A stretch of DNA of 64,000 bases from contig NZ_JAEVYN010000002.1 of NCBI RefSeq assembly GCF_016807185.1, positions 1,897,367 to 1,961,366 on the forward strand, given 5' to 3'. Under the pieces are notes generated by a model. That model had not been told where the DNA came from. It was given only the letters and a program-made list of their open reading frames with translations, and made no database searches. The translations under genes were made by a program, and so were the position numbers. This stretch comes from Leptolyngbya sp. Cla-17. Lineage in GTDB: Bacteria > Cyanobacteriota > Cyanobacteriia > Leptolyngbyales > Leptolyngbyaceae. Position 1 is the stretch's first letter, and every line of letters starts with the position of its first letter. Below are positions 20,084 through 28,658 of the stretch, one piece after another.

Positions 20084-20866
20084 CTAGGGTTCTTTGGGCA
20101 CATGACGTACTGTTGTGGCTCTCATAAGCTCTGAAGCAATGGATGGCATACCAAGTATTTTGCGATGTAAACGTAAACCCTCCAAGCTTATTTCAAGATC
20201 CGTATTTTCTTGAATTGCTGCACTCAATGGAGAGTCAATACTCAACATAGCAAGTCGTTGATTGTGGTTTTCTCTTACAGATCTCGACAATGCAAAACAC
20301 TCATCTTTGTGGGTGTCGGGAAATTTATCAAGCATCTTGCGCTCGATTGGAGAAATTACGTTAATAACTGCTTTTCCGAATATGATGCACTCTTCATAAG
20401 AGGGTACTTTTCCTTGATGAATAACTTGATTTCTTAATTCAACCATCTTGTTTGAAAGTGAATCTGGAGGATCACCCATCTCCACAAACCAAAGTATGGT
20501 AAAAGCACCAAGTTGCCGCTCTGATTGTTTTGATACCGACTTCCAGCATTTTTCGACATCTTGCTGAGAAATAGATTTTGATCGACAAATGACGCGAATT
20601 ACAAACTCATAAAATCGTTCAAGGGATGCAGCAAAACTAGCGATAGCCTCTCGCAAATATCCATCCAGCAGAGCATTTGAGGCAATCAAAAAAAGAACCT
20701 CGTGTTTTGGTGTAAGTAAAACCGTTGTTGATCGGTGTCCTTCAGGGCACTCAAATTCATAAATACCATCATCACGAACAGAGCAGAGACGCGAATATCT
20801 CACGAAAGAGGAATTCTCTTCCGAATTATCATGAGAGCAAATGTTACAGCCAATTTCAATTCTCAA
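20084..20866 (-). CDS. Zinc-ribbon plus HEPN-like domain protein
   Basis: A 260-residue protein of no named family. The N-terminus has Cys7-x2-Cys10 and Cys40-x3-His44, a likely zinc ribbon. The helical middle has LIASNALLDGYLREAIASF and then LRNQVIHQG, where Arg145-Asn-x3-His150 matches the RX4-6H catalytic motif of HEPN ribonucleases. HEPN proteins act in toxin-antitoxin, abortive infection and RNA-processing systems; a role in defence is an inference. The start is TTG 20866, supported by GGAG seven bases upstream. The 40-bp array copy B begins 27 bp upstream, so it may lie in the promoter. Confidence 0.7.
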   Translation of the reverse strand: MRIEIGCNICSHDNSEENSSFVRYSRLCSVRDDGIYEFECPEGHRSTTVLLTPKHEVLFLIASNALLDGYLREAIASFAASLERFYEFVIRVICRSKSISQQDVEKCWKSVSKQSERQLGAFTILWFVEMGDPPDSLSNKMVELRNQVIHQGKVPSYEECIIFGKAVINVISPIERKMLDKFPDTHKDECFALSRSVRENHNQRLAMLSIDSPLSAAIQENTDLEISLEGLRLHRKILGMPSIASELMRATTVRHVPKEP

Positions 20867-20893
20867 TCCAAAACTCCAGAGACATAACTACTT

Positions 20894-21053
20894 ATTAGAC
20901 TGAAGGTTTCCGCATAACACTCCGAAACGGGTGAATATGCAGATTGTTTTTGAATAACATCTCTAGTTAGATATATAGACTGAATCTTTCCGTATAGTAT
21001 GCCGTTTGGGGTGGATAGGCAGAATTTTTCCGCCTATTTTCAGATGTATAAAG
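20894..21053 (+). repeat. Tandem array, four imperfect 40-bp units (copy B)
   Basis: Units start at 20894, 20934, 20974 and 21014 and are each 40 bp. The best conserved unit, 20974-21013, shares the run CTTTCCGTATAGTATGCCG with related bases in copy A. Same order and orientation as the array at 5143-5302. It fills the gap between the stop of the PLD/TPR gene and the start of the HEPN gene. Confidence 0.85.
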
Positions 21054-21080
21054 CGATTGCCACCACATTGCACCTGTAGC

Positions 21081-23516
21081 CTATCCCCCTACCAGTAATT
21101 TATCGGTGTCTCCAATGGCGAGGGTTTTATGCAGCTTTTTGAGGGCGGTGAAGGCTTGGCGGTAGCTGGCAGTATTGCCTTGATCTGAAAATAGCTGGAC
21201 GGCTCGGTGCAGGTCATAGGTGGCTTCCGATTGTCGTCCAATTTTGGCGCAGGCAAGCCCCCGATAAAAGTGAGCGATCGCGTCTTGAGGGTTGAGGCGA
21301 ATCACTTCGGTGTAGTCTTGAATTGCTCCAAGCTTGTTTTGTAGGCGAGTGCGGGTTAGCCCACGATAGAAGTAAGCCGGAGCATAGTCGGGATTAAGTT
21401 GAATGGCGTTGGCGTAGTCTTCGATCGCATCCAATTTATCGCCCACCTCTGACCGAATAAAGCCTCGGTTGCAGTAGGCAATAAGGTTGGCTGAATTGTG
21501 CTGAATAGCTGCATCTAAATCGGCGATCGCACCTTTTTTGTCGCCCTGATCGTAGCGAACCAGGGCACGATTATTGTAAGTGATGTCGTCTTGGGGATTC
21601 AGCCGTAACACCTCGGTGTAGTCAGCGATCGCACCGGGACAATCGCCCAAATCGTAGCGCGTGGAGGCACGATTGAAGTAAGCCTCTGCATCATCTGCAT
21701 CAAGGGTTGGTTGATCGAAGCGGTCAATCAACCCTTGAATCACGCTCGGCTCGGTGGTGCGTAACCCCACCGCAGCAGCAGGGAAAACGGCACTGGCTGT
21801 GGCGATCGCGGGGGTGCCTAGAATGGCGTAGGCGCGATCGCAAACTAAAAAGTGTTCGTGAGTTCCCAGCACCTTAAAGCGAAACTGGTCAGGATATTGC
21901 TTTTTCAACGCCGTCAACTGGTTTAGCGTCGTGTATAAAAAGCCTTTTTCGGTCGAGTTGACTGCCCGACGGCGATCGATGGGGCGCGATGCATACCAAT
22001 CTTTGGTATTGCCCAAATGTCCCCAGCCAATATCCAAACAGCCCTTTTTTGCCAAAAACTGCTGCAATTGCTGCATCATGGCATCATCAAAGATCACTGC
22101 TTCTGGAAAGGGATATACCATTACCAGCCGAGCCTGAGCTTTTTTGAGCGCAGTTTCTAGCATGGCGCGGCTAGTTAAGTGAGAAGAGTCGTTTTCACGG
22201 GCTTCTGCTTGCACATCAAACACAAACTCATAGTGAGGCTCTAGATTGCCCGTATGGATTTCCTGCTGCAAGCTAGTCACAGTATTTTCTGCCCATTCCA
22301 CGCGGGTTGCCAAATATTTAACCTCGTTTTGCAGGGCGCTGGTATCTAGTAAGTGGGGCAGTCGTTGGACTGAATCGTGCAGGCGTTGCTGCTGCTGCTC
22401 CAAATCCTGCGATCGCTGGTGCAGGCTGCCTAATTGCTGCTGAACCTGATCGAGTTGAGTGGCAAGTTCGCTCTGTAGCTCTGCTTTTAAGTGATTGAGA
22501 TCATCTGTGGTGAGTTGGTTTAGCCGTTGTTCTAACGTGTGAATCGTCGTTTGCAACGTGGTCAGTGTTTCTGGAATATCGGAGCTTGCCTGCTGCCATA
22601 CCTCGACGTTTACAACCTTTGCAGTCGTCACATCCAATTGCTTCTTCAAGATTGTGGTTGCCAACTTCAGGGGCGCGATCGCCTGTTCCACATAGCTGCC
22701 TTGCTGAGCAATCTTACTAATCTGCATCTCCAATCGCGAGAGATCCCGCCGCGTTGCCATCTCGCCCACCATTTTGATCAACGCTTCTACTTCTTGTTTG
22801 AGAGCGTTGGCATCGAAAGGCGCAGGCAAATGATTGAGGCGACGATTGAGCTGGCTAATCTGATCTTGCAGTGTGCGATAGTTCCCCAAATTTTGCTGAG
22901 GCTCCATCTGTTGAAGAGCGCTATGCAGTTGAGCCAGCTCAGCCTTCAGTTGATCAATATCGGGTTGCCAGTTGGTGAGCTGTTTGGGTGGAGTGAGCCG
23001 TGCCAGCGACTCCCTAAGTCCTGCCAAAGAGTTATCTAAGGTAGCCTGCTGCTGTTGCAACTGAGCCATTTCTTGTCTGAGCGATCGCCATTCTGGCTTG
23101 GTAATTTCCTGTTGTAGTCGCGAAATGCTGTTAGACAGTTCACTGTAAAGTGCTTGATTTTTCCCTTGAAGATCTTTTCGCAAAGTCGCAAGGTGAAGCG
23201 CACTGGGCAACCCTTGAATTTGCTGCTGCATCAGGTTAATGGTTCCTGACAATTTTTGATCTAGCTGAGCGATCGCGCCATCAATATCCGATCGAGTCTC
23301 TTGCTCCAACCGACGATGGTTCAACGCATTCAGCAATAGTAATGCTGAAACTGGAGCCGCTGCATACAGCACTTGCTGAGACACAGCGGTTGCCACGGAG
23401 CCAACACCGGAACCGACCAGCATAATGGACTCTGCAAGATTAAGCCAATGACGGTTTTTCACAGCGGTTTGCTCGCCTGAATAAGACTGCTGAATTAAAT
23501 TGATCAAATTGATCAA
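21081..23516 (-). CDS. Membrane-linked coiled-coil, PLD-like and TPR protein
   Basis: About 811 residues. A hydrophobic region (about residues 28-62, IMLVGSGVGSVATAV and ALLLLNAL) is followed by a long coiled coil to about 410, with many Gln-Leu heptads. A domain at about 430-600 resembles a phospholipase D-like fold; its HEHFLVCDRAYAILG segment near 555 parallels the HxKx4D motif, but the Lys is His, so catalysis is doubtful. Five TPR repeats occupy about 610-785. The frame opens at a TTG (23516); a GTG at 23462 after AGGCGAG is an alternative. Probably a membrane-associated scaffold. The function is not known. Confidence 0.8.
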   Translation of the reverse strand: MINLINLIQQSYSGEQTAVKNRHWLNLAESIMLVGSGVGSVATAVSQQVLYAAAPVSALLLLNALNHRRLEQETRSDIDGAIAQLDQKLSGTINLMQQQIQGLPSALHLATLRKDLQGKNQALYSELSNSISRLQQEITKPEWRSLRQEMAQLQQQQATLDNSLAGLRESLARLTPPKQLTNWQPDIDQLKAELAQLHSALQQMEPQQNLGNYRTLQDQISQLNRRLNHLPAPFDANALKQEVEALIKMVGEMATRRDLSRLEMQISKIAQQGSYVEQAIAPLKLATTILKKQLDVTTAKVVNVEVWQQASSDIPETLTTLQTTIHTLEQRLNQLTTDDLNHLKAELQSELATQLDQVQQQLGSLHQRSQDLEQQQQRLHDSVQRLPHLLDTSALQNEVKYLATRVEWAENTVTSLQQEIHTGNLEPHYEFVFDVQAEARENDSSHLTSRAMLETALKKAQARLVMVYPFPEAVIFDDAMMQQLQQFLAKKGCLDIGWGHLGNTKDWYASRPIDRRRAVNSTEKGFLYTTLNQLTALKKQYPDQFRFKVLGTHEHFLVCDRAYAILGTPAIATASAVFPAAAVGLRTTEPSVIQGLIDRFDQPTLDADDAEAYFNRASTRYDLGDCPGAIADYTEVLRLNPQDDITYNNRALVRYDQGDKKGAIADLDAAIQHNSANLIAYCNRGFIRSEVGDKLDAIEDYANAIQLNPDYAPAYFYRGLTRTRLQNKLGAIQDYTEVIRLNPQDAIAHFYRGLACAKIGRQSEATYDLHRAVQLFSDQGNTASYRQAFTALKKLHKTLAIGDTDKLLVGG

Positions 23517-23971
23517 GTGGACTTACATCCCCTTTCAATCTTTTTTCATAGATTCAGCATCTAATCAGGAAAGAGATACATGAGAGTAACGATCGGCTAC
23601 AGTGACCTAACCAGCAAAATGGGTAAACTACGCGAAGCCACCAGTCCAATATCTTTTAGAATCTACGGAAACCACTCATTATCTTGTGTATCGCTGTTAG
23701 AACTTTTAATTTTGGTGGCATGACACCTTCGCCTGTTCCCTGGCTGTCTACCTTGCAGGAAATAAGCTTATATTATTCTGGAAAAAAGCCCCCAGATTCA
23801 AAATCCCTTTCCTATGAGAGAGGACTTTAGGGTGAGAAATTTTTAACTCTGTCGTTTTATAGATAAGCAAGAGTCTATAGCGGGGTATAATCTCGAAAAG
23901 TTTACATATCGCAAAAGTTGGTCATGCGTGAATGAATCAGGGCAGAAGGAATTGAGAGGACAGGAGTAACT
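23517..23971. promoter_or_regulatory. 455-bp divergent spacer with likely LCP gene promoter
   Basis: No gene-like frame. A perfect -10 hexamer TATAAT lies at 23886-23891, about 80 bp before the LCP start codon, without a good -35. This fits a cyanobacterial promoter for the LCP/pentapeptide pair but is unproven. The left end must drive the PLD/TPR gene. Confidence 0.45.
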
Positions 23972-25357
23972 GTGAAACAAGTTGATACCAATAGCCCACA
24001 AACCAAAGCCAAATCAGATTCATTCCCGCCGCAATGGGCTAGTCAGGCTCAAACCCCTTCTAAACAAGTGCCTCTTGTGTCATCCAAACAACCCTCTGCC
24101 GCCAACTGGCTTCAAAAAGCTTTCGCTTTGGGCATTGTGACCATTGCTTCTACAACCATTGGTTTAACTGCTGCTCTTTTGTTGCCCTTACCCATGGGTC
24201 TGGTTGCTAAAGATAAAATTACCAAACCGCTGGATTTATGGCAGTTTGGCGTGGGTTACCAAGTTTCTCGCCCAGTTAATATTTTGGTCATGGGCATCGA
24301 TCGCGTACCCACTGCGGCACCCGGTTCTCGCGAAATATTTAATGGTCGTAGCGATACGATGCTGTTACTACGGGTTAATCCAGATACCGATTCCATCAGC
24401 CTTTTGTCGGTTCCGCGAGACACTCAAGTTGAAATTCCCTCAGTCGGTATTACCAAAATCAACGATGCCAATGTGCAAGGTGGAGCCACTCTAGCGGCCC
24501 GGACTGCCAGTAGCGTGCTGAATGGCGTGCAGATCGATCGCTACCTGCGCGTCAGCACTGAAGCATTCAAAGAGCTAGTGAATCTCATGGGTGGCGTTGA
24601 AGTCTACGTGCCTCAACCCATGGTTTACGAAGACAAAACTCAAAAGCTAAAGATCAATCTATCGCCTGGAAAGCAAGTTCTAAATGGTTCCCAAGCTGAA
24701 CAGTTTGCCCGCTTTCGCGGCGATGATCTTGGAGATATTGGGCGAGTGCAGCGGCAACAAGCGCTTTTAAAGGCACTGCGAAAGCAATTGACAAGTCCCA
24801 GTGTGATTCCCCGCATTCCTAGGCTGGTGCAGGCGATGCAGAAGTACATCGACACCAATTTAACCCTGGAAGAAATGCTGGCGCTGGTGAGTGCAGGGCG
24901 GAAGTTGGGTGAAGGTAATTTTAAGATGGTGATGTTGCCAGGACGGTTTAGCTCACCGGATGAATTTAGAGCCAGCTACTGGATCATGGACCCGGCAGGG
25001 CGCGATCGCGTCATGAAGCAATACTTTGATATTGATCCTCTATCATCCTCGTTAGAAGGGGATGCCTCAGCTACTGCCCTCCGAATTTCTATCCAAAATG
25101 CCTCCCGTAACCCCAACGCCGCGTCGCAACTTAGTCAGCGTTTAATCTCACTAGGCTTTTCAAATGTGGTCATCGCTTCCGATTGGGCAGATAGGCAAGC
25201 CCAAACTCAGGTTATTGCTCAGCGAGGAGACCTCCAAGCGGCCCAAGTGCTACAACAACAGTTAGGGCTTGGCACGGTTGATGCAAATTCCACCGGCGAT
25301 CTAGAGTCAGACATCACTATCAGAGTTGGAGATGATTGGGGGAAGCAAGCGAAATGA
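23972..25357 (+). CDS. LytR-CpsA-Psr (LCP) family glycopolymer transferase
   Basis: A 461-residue membrane-anchored periplasmic enzyme that likely links polysaccharide or glycan chains to peptidoglycan. One membrane helix spans about residues 48-78. The LCP catalytic domain has NILVMGIDRV, SDTMLLLRVNP, SLLSVPRDTQVEIP and KINDANVQGG, with the Asp and Arg residues that bind the pyrophosphate. A C-terminal LytR_C domain begins near 365 (LRISIQNASRNPNAASQL). The GTG start at 23972 has a good AGGAG upstream. It overlaps the next gene by four bases (ATGA), so the two are translationally coupled. Confidence 0.94.
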   Translation: MKQVDTNSPQTKAKSDSFPPQWASQAQTPSKQVPLVSSKQPSAANWLQKAFALGIVTIASTTIGLTAALLLPLPMGLVAKDKITKPLDLWQFGVGYQVSRPVNILVMGIDRVPTAAPGSREIFNGRSDTMLLLRVNPDTDSISLLSVPRDTQVEIPSVGITKINDANVQGGATLAARTASSVLNGVQIDRYLRVSTEAFKELVNLMGGVEVYVPQPMVYEDKTQKLKINLSPGKQVLNGSQAEQFARFRGDDLGDIGRVQRQQALLKALRKQLTSPSVIPRIPRLVQAMQKYIDTNLTLEEMLALVSAGRKLGEGNFKMVMLPGRFSSPDEFRASYWIMDPAGRDRVMKQYFDIDPLSSSLEGDASATALRISIQNASRNPNAASQLSQRLISLGFSNVVIASDWADRQAQTQVIAQRGDLQAAQVLQQQLGLGTVDANSTGDLESDITIRVGDDWGKQAK

Positions 25358-25863
25358 TTAACTGGCTGCGAAATTCGGTGTTTGTTTTAGGGGCGATCGC
25401 TCTAGCGCTCGCTTGGGTTTTGCTCAGTGCTCAGCCCGCCTTTGCTGAGGAAGGTAAGTTTACTGGTTACACTAATGCCCAACTAGCCAATCAAGACTTC
25501 TCCAATCAAGACTTATCAGGGGGAAATTTCGTTTCCTCCGAAATGCGAGGTGCAAATCTGAGCGGAGCCAACCTGACTAACGCCATGTTTACCAAAGGCA
25601 ACCTGCTGGGTGCCAATCTATCGGGCGCTAACTTGGAAGGAGCACTAGTCGATCGCGTCACCCTTTATAAAACTAATTTGACCAACGTTAACTTCACCGG
25701 AGCAACCCTCTCCAACAGCATTTTTGAGGAGGCGGATATTACTGGAGCCGACTTTACTGATGCCATTGTAGATCGCTACACTGTCACCCAACTTTGCAAA
25801 CGGGCAGATGGCATTAATTCCGTCACAGGCATTTCGACCAGAGATAGTTTAGGCTGTCGTTAG
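25354..25863 (+). CDS. Secreted pentapeptide-repeat protein
   Basis: About 169 residues from ATG 25354, which overlaps the LCP stop as ATGA. An N-terminal signal peptide (hydrophobic run ending AQPAFA-E) is followed by A(D/N)LxX pentapeptide repeats: ANLSGANLTNAMF, GANLSGANLEGA, TNLTNVNFTGATLSN, ADITGADFTDA. These form a right-handed quadrilateral helix, here with about 13 repeats. The final segment VTQLCKRADG with a Cys pair is typical of cyanobacterial secreted pentapeptide proteins. It is probably periplasmic or thylakoid lumenal. The coupling to LCP hints at an envelope role. Confidence 0.93.
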   Translation: MINWLRNSVFVLGAIALALAWVLLSAQPAFAEEGKFTGYTNAQLANQDFSNQDLSGGNFVSSEMRGANLSGANLTNAMFTKGNLLGANLSGANLEGALVDRVTLYKTNLTNVNFTGATLSNSIFEEADITGADFTDAIVDRYTVTQLCKRADGINSVTGISTRDSLGCR

Positions 25864-25890
25864 CGATGGTCAGCGCTGCTTAATAACTTT

Positions 25891-25930
25891 TTGAGGTCAA
25901 GACCACGAAGTGCCTTGACCTCAAGTTTTT
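25891..25930 (+). terminator. Rho-independent terminator after the LCP/pentapeptide pair
   Basis: An 11-bp stem, TTGAGGTCAAG (25891-25901) with CTTGACCTCAA (25914-25924), is followed by GTTTTTTGG. It ends the two-gene unit on the plus strand. Confidence 0.9.
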
Positions 25931-25972
25931 TGGGATAGAAAAATTTAATTGGCTGCTACTTCCCTAAAGCTT

Positions 25973-27292
25973 TTATTCCTCTTCCTCCATCTCCTCTTCC
26001 TCTTCTATCTCTTCTTCATAATCCTCCTCTACTTCCTCTTCCTCGCTTTCCTCATCTTCTTCCTCCTCATTGCTGCTATCTTCTATTTCTTCCTCTTCAT
26101 ACTCCTCGCTTTCTTCCTCACTGAATTCTTCCTCTGAGTATTCTTCGGTTTCTTCGTAGCTAGATTCCACAGATTCAGTCGATTCTTCGGACTCTTCAGT
26201 TTCCTCTAAATATTCTTCAGAGGTCTCTTCTACGTATTCTTCAGAAATCTCTTCACTCTCCTCGTAGTCAGCGTCTACAGTTTCAGCCGATTCCTCATAT
26301 TCTTCAGAGTCATCAGTTTCTTCTGCTTCCTCACTGGATTCATCCTCATACTCAACATAGTCGTAGGTATAAACTGACTCTGATTCTGATTCTGTATCTG
26401 TGTCTAGCTCATCGCCGAACAGGTCAAAAATGGCATCTGCAACTGAAAAATCGTCTTCTACCCATACGCCCTGACTAAAATCCAGATCGCTTACAGCGCG
26501 AACTGCCCATAACTCCTGACAGTATTCAGGATTAGTCATATAGCTGTAAGGCACGTAACAGTAGCCCTCTTCACCCCAGCCTTCGCCCCAAGAATTACGC
26601 ACGATAAACGCTTGAGATTGGTCGGAATACCCCACGCAAAGCATGGCATGCCAGCCGTGTTCTGCCCGACCTTGTTCGGAAGAGTCAGGAATCGGAACAA
26701 TGCCGCGCTTTTCGGCTTTGTCAAAGGAATGGAAAAGTTTGAGTCCAAATGCGAAGGGAAAGCCTTCAGCGAGACAACTCTTCATGGCGGTTAGGTCACA
26801 CTCAATTTCTTGAGCTTCTTGTACCAAGAAATTACGGGCTTCTTCGTAAGCGGCATCGTGAGGCTGCACGTTAACTTGGGCTTCATCGTATGCCCAAGTT
26901 GCTTCGCTACAGGCTCCATGTTCTTGCAACACTTGAATTGCAGATACGATCATACAGCCAGCATCTTCTGTGCTTTTTTCGTAGGCACGGGCGTTGTAGT
27001 AAATAAACAAGCGGCTAACATCACCAGCATTGCCGTTTGCCCGTTTTGCTAGATATTCGTAGGCTCCAGCTAGTGAGTTGGCAACACAACTGCTGAGTTG
27101 AGACTGGTTTTCAACAGCGGTCATATAAGGGCGCAAATCGACCCGTGGCGGCAATTGTTCGGGCTGAAAGCGATCGCTAGAGTATTTTTGAGATTTTGGT
27201 GGTTTTTTGCCATTAGCGGGTTGAAAGCCGCCTAACTTGATAGTTTGTCCAGTTGCGCGATTGGTAAGAGTCGTGACTTTATGACGTGTCAT
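25973..27292 (-). CDS. Papain-like (C1) cysteine peptidase with long acidic tail
   Basis: A 439-residue protein without signal peptide. The catalytic domain (about 45-265) starts with LPPRVDLRPYM; it contains the oxyanion Gln and nucleophile Cys69 (NQSQLSSCVANS), catalytic His215 (EHGWHAMLCVGY) and Asn233 (VRNSWGEGWGEEGY), so it should be active. Residues about 285-439 are extremely rich in Glu, Ser and Tyr, with roughly half Glu, and have no fold expectation. A tail like this could bind cations, interact with basic partners or serve as an inhibitory or localisation element; none is established. No close operon partner; the XRE gene lies 146 bp upstream on the same strand. Confidence 0.9.
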   Translation of the reverse strand: MTRHKVTTLTNRATGQTIKLGGFQPANGKKPPKSQKYSSDRFQPEQLPPRVDLRPYMTAVENQSQLSSCVANSLAGAYEYLAKRANGNAGDVSRLFIYYNARAYEKSTEDAGCMIVSAIQVLQEHGACSEATWAYDEAQVNVQPHDAAYEEARNFLVQEAQEIECDLTAMKSCLAEGFPFAFGLKLFHSFDKAEKRGIVPIPDSSEQGRAEHGWHAMLCVGYSDQSQAFIVRNSWGEGWGEEGYCYVPYSYMTNPEYCQELWAVRAVSDLDFSQGVWVEDDFSVADAIFDLFGDELDTDTESESESVYTYDYVEYEDESSEEAEETDDSEEYEESAETVDADYEESEEISEEYVEETSEEYLEETEESEESTESVESSYEETEEYSEEEFSEEESEEYEEEEIEDSSNEEEEDEESEEEEVEEDYEEEIEEEEEMEEEE

Positions 27293-27438
27293 GAATTGTG
27301 TTTATAGGTTCCAGTGCTCGTTCTTCTGGTATTCCCAAAACTAATCCTGAATTCCCGCAGGCTAATTACAAAAACTTTCTTGCTTAAAAAGCAAACAGCT
27401 ACGGGTTGCTTGAGCAGTACCCAACAGCAATTAGTGAT

Positions 27439-27930
27439 TCAAGCGATGTCTCCTGACTCAAGCTTAAACGTGGCTTTTTCGGCAACCAGAGTTAAATAAT
27501 TTGAAGAAGCTCGTGAGGGTTCATATACTCCTTTTTCCCATTCGCTGACAGTTTGCTGTCGGATGCAGAGTTCTTTGGCAAATCCTGCTTGAGTTAGCCC
27601 CATGTGCGATCGCAAGGCTTTGACCAGTTCCCCGTTCCATTGAATCTGATCATTCACGCGCGGCACTGTGTAAACTTGAGGCGGTTTGTGAAAAGTGACC
27701 TGCTCGTCCAAAAAGTTTAAATCTTTCACTAAATAACCTGCACTCATCCAAGCGGTTGATTGTAGTGCGCCTTTGCTACGATTGCTCCACCATGCCCGGT
27801 TGTGGCGGGCAGATTCCGGTAATGGAGCACCCATGAGAGTTTCAATATCCGCAAACGTTAGTACTATTTCAGGACGATCTTCCTGAAGTAAGTACTCTAG
27901 CAATGGCTGATATTTGCTTCCACCCTTCAT
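27439..27930 (-). CDS. XRE-family regulator with N-terminal DUF7662-like domain
   Basis: About 163 residues from ATG 27930 (an upstream TTG at 27948 is less likely). Residues 1-90 carry the LTFADIETLMGAPLPESA and RAWWSN segments of a small domain found in bacterial accessory regions (I think DUF7662). The C-terminus has an XRE helix-turn-helix: LRSHMGLTQAGFAKEL, then IRQQTVSEWEKG. It is probably a DNA-binding regulator. It may act on the papain-like gene downstream, 146 bp away, or on itself; this is inference. Confidence 0.82.
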   Translation of the reverse strand: MKGGSKYQPLLEYLLQEDRPEIVLTFADIETLMGAPLPESARHNRAWWSNRSKGALQSTAWMSAGYLVKDLNFLDEQVTFHKPPQVYTVPRVNDQIQWNGELVKALRSHMGLTQAGFAKELCIRQQTVSEWEKGVYEPSRASSNYLTLVAEKATFKLESGDIA

Positions 27931-28112
27931 AAACTTATTCCACAACAAGTCATACGCTAACGGCGATCCTGATTCAAAAAAGCCTCATGAACAGAAATCG
28001 TCTCATTATAGAGATACTTTGCGAAACTGCGAAACCAAGCACCAGCAAAGAGTATGGGATATAGGATTTTGTGAAGAAACCTTGTTGTTGCAAATTCTCA
28101 AGCACCTACAGA

Positions 28113-28147
28113 CCTTGCTTAAGTGTTAAGCAAGGCCAAGTCTTTTT
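28113..28147 (+). terminator. Orphan Rho-independent terminator
   Basis: A perfect 10-bp stem (CCTTGCTTAA with TTAAGCAAGG, loop GTG) is followed by CCAAGTCTTTTTT. No plus-strand gene precedes it, so it may end a small RNA transcribed from about 28000-28090, or act as an attenuator for the gene at 28215. Confidence 0.65.
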
Positions 28148-28214
28148 TAAAGCTTGCGGATCACTTATCAGTTGATGTGGAATAATTAGCAAGTTTTGAT
28201 TCTTCACACTCACT

Positions 28215-28586
28215 ATGAATCAGTTTCTTCGGCTTCTGCTCCTCTCCCCGGCAACATTTGCTTCAGTTATGTCGCTGGTTATGGTTCAACCTGCTCAAGC
28301 CAATAAATCTGATTGGGTTCAGGTTTCTAAAGAGACAACTTGTTTACGTGCGGCAACCTTGACAGCAACGAAATTTACCTGTAAGCGTCTAGCATCTGAC
28401 ACTGCTAAGGTTTTTGATATTACTCAATCTCCGCTGGGTGTAAAGGAGATAGCCGAAATTGATGATGTCACGGCAACCTCATTTGATATGACAGAAGAAG
28501 AAAGTGATGCCACGGTCGCTTTATTTGGGTGTGATTGTCCAGCTTGTGTGCGATCGCTCCGTCAGCTTCGCAATATGCTTTCATAA
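28215..28586 (+). CDS. Hypothetical secreted protein
   Basis: A 123-residue protein with a clear signal peptide (hydrophobic core LLLLSPATFASVMSLVMV, cleavage after AQA). The mature part is small, contains two early cysteines (TTCLRA, FTCKRL) and a C-terminal DCPACVRSLRQL segment with Cys-x-Cys-x2-Cys. The pattern resembles small cyanobacterial extracytoplasmic proteins, but no function is known. The cysteines could form disulfides or bind metal. Start ATG 28215. Confidence 0.8.
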   Translation: MNQFLRLLLLSPATFASVMSLVMVQPAQANKSDWVQVSKETTCLRAATLTATKFTCKRLASDTAKVFDITQSPLGVKEIAEIDDVTATSFDMTEEESDATVALFGCDCPACVRSLRQLRNMLS

Positions 28587-28658
28587 ACAGCTAGCCCATT
28601 GCGCGTTAAGGTGGTAGTGACTCATGTTTGCGGCGCGATCGCGTCTCTCAGCCTTTAA

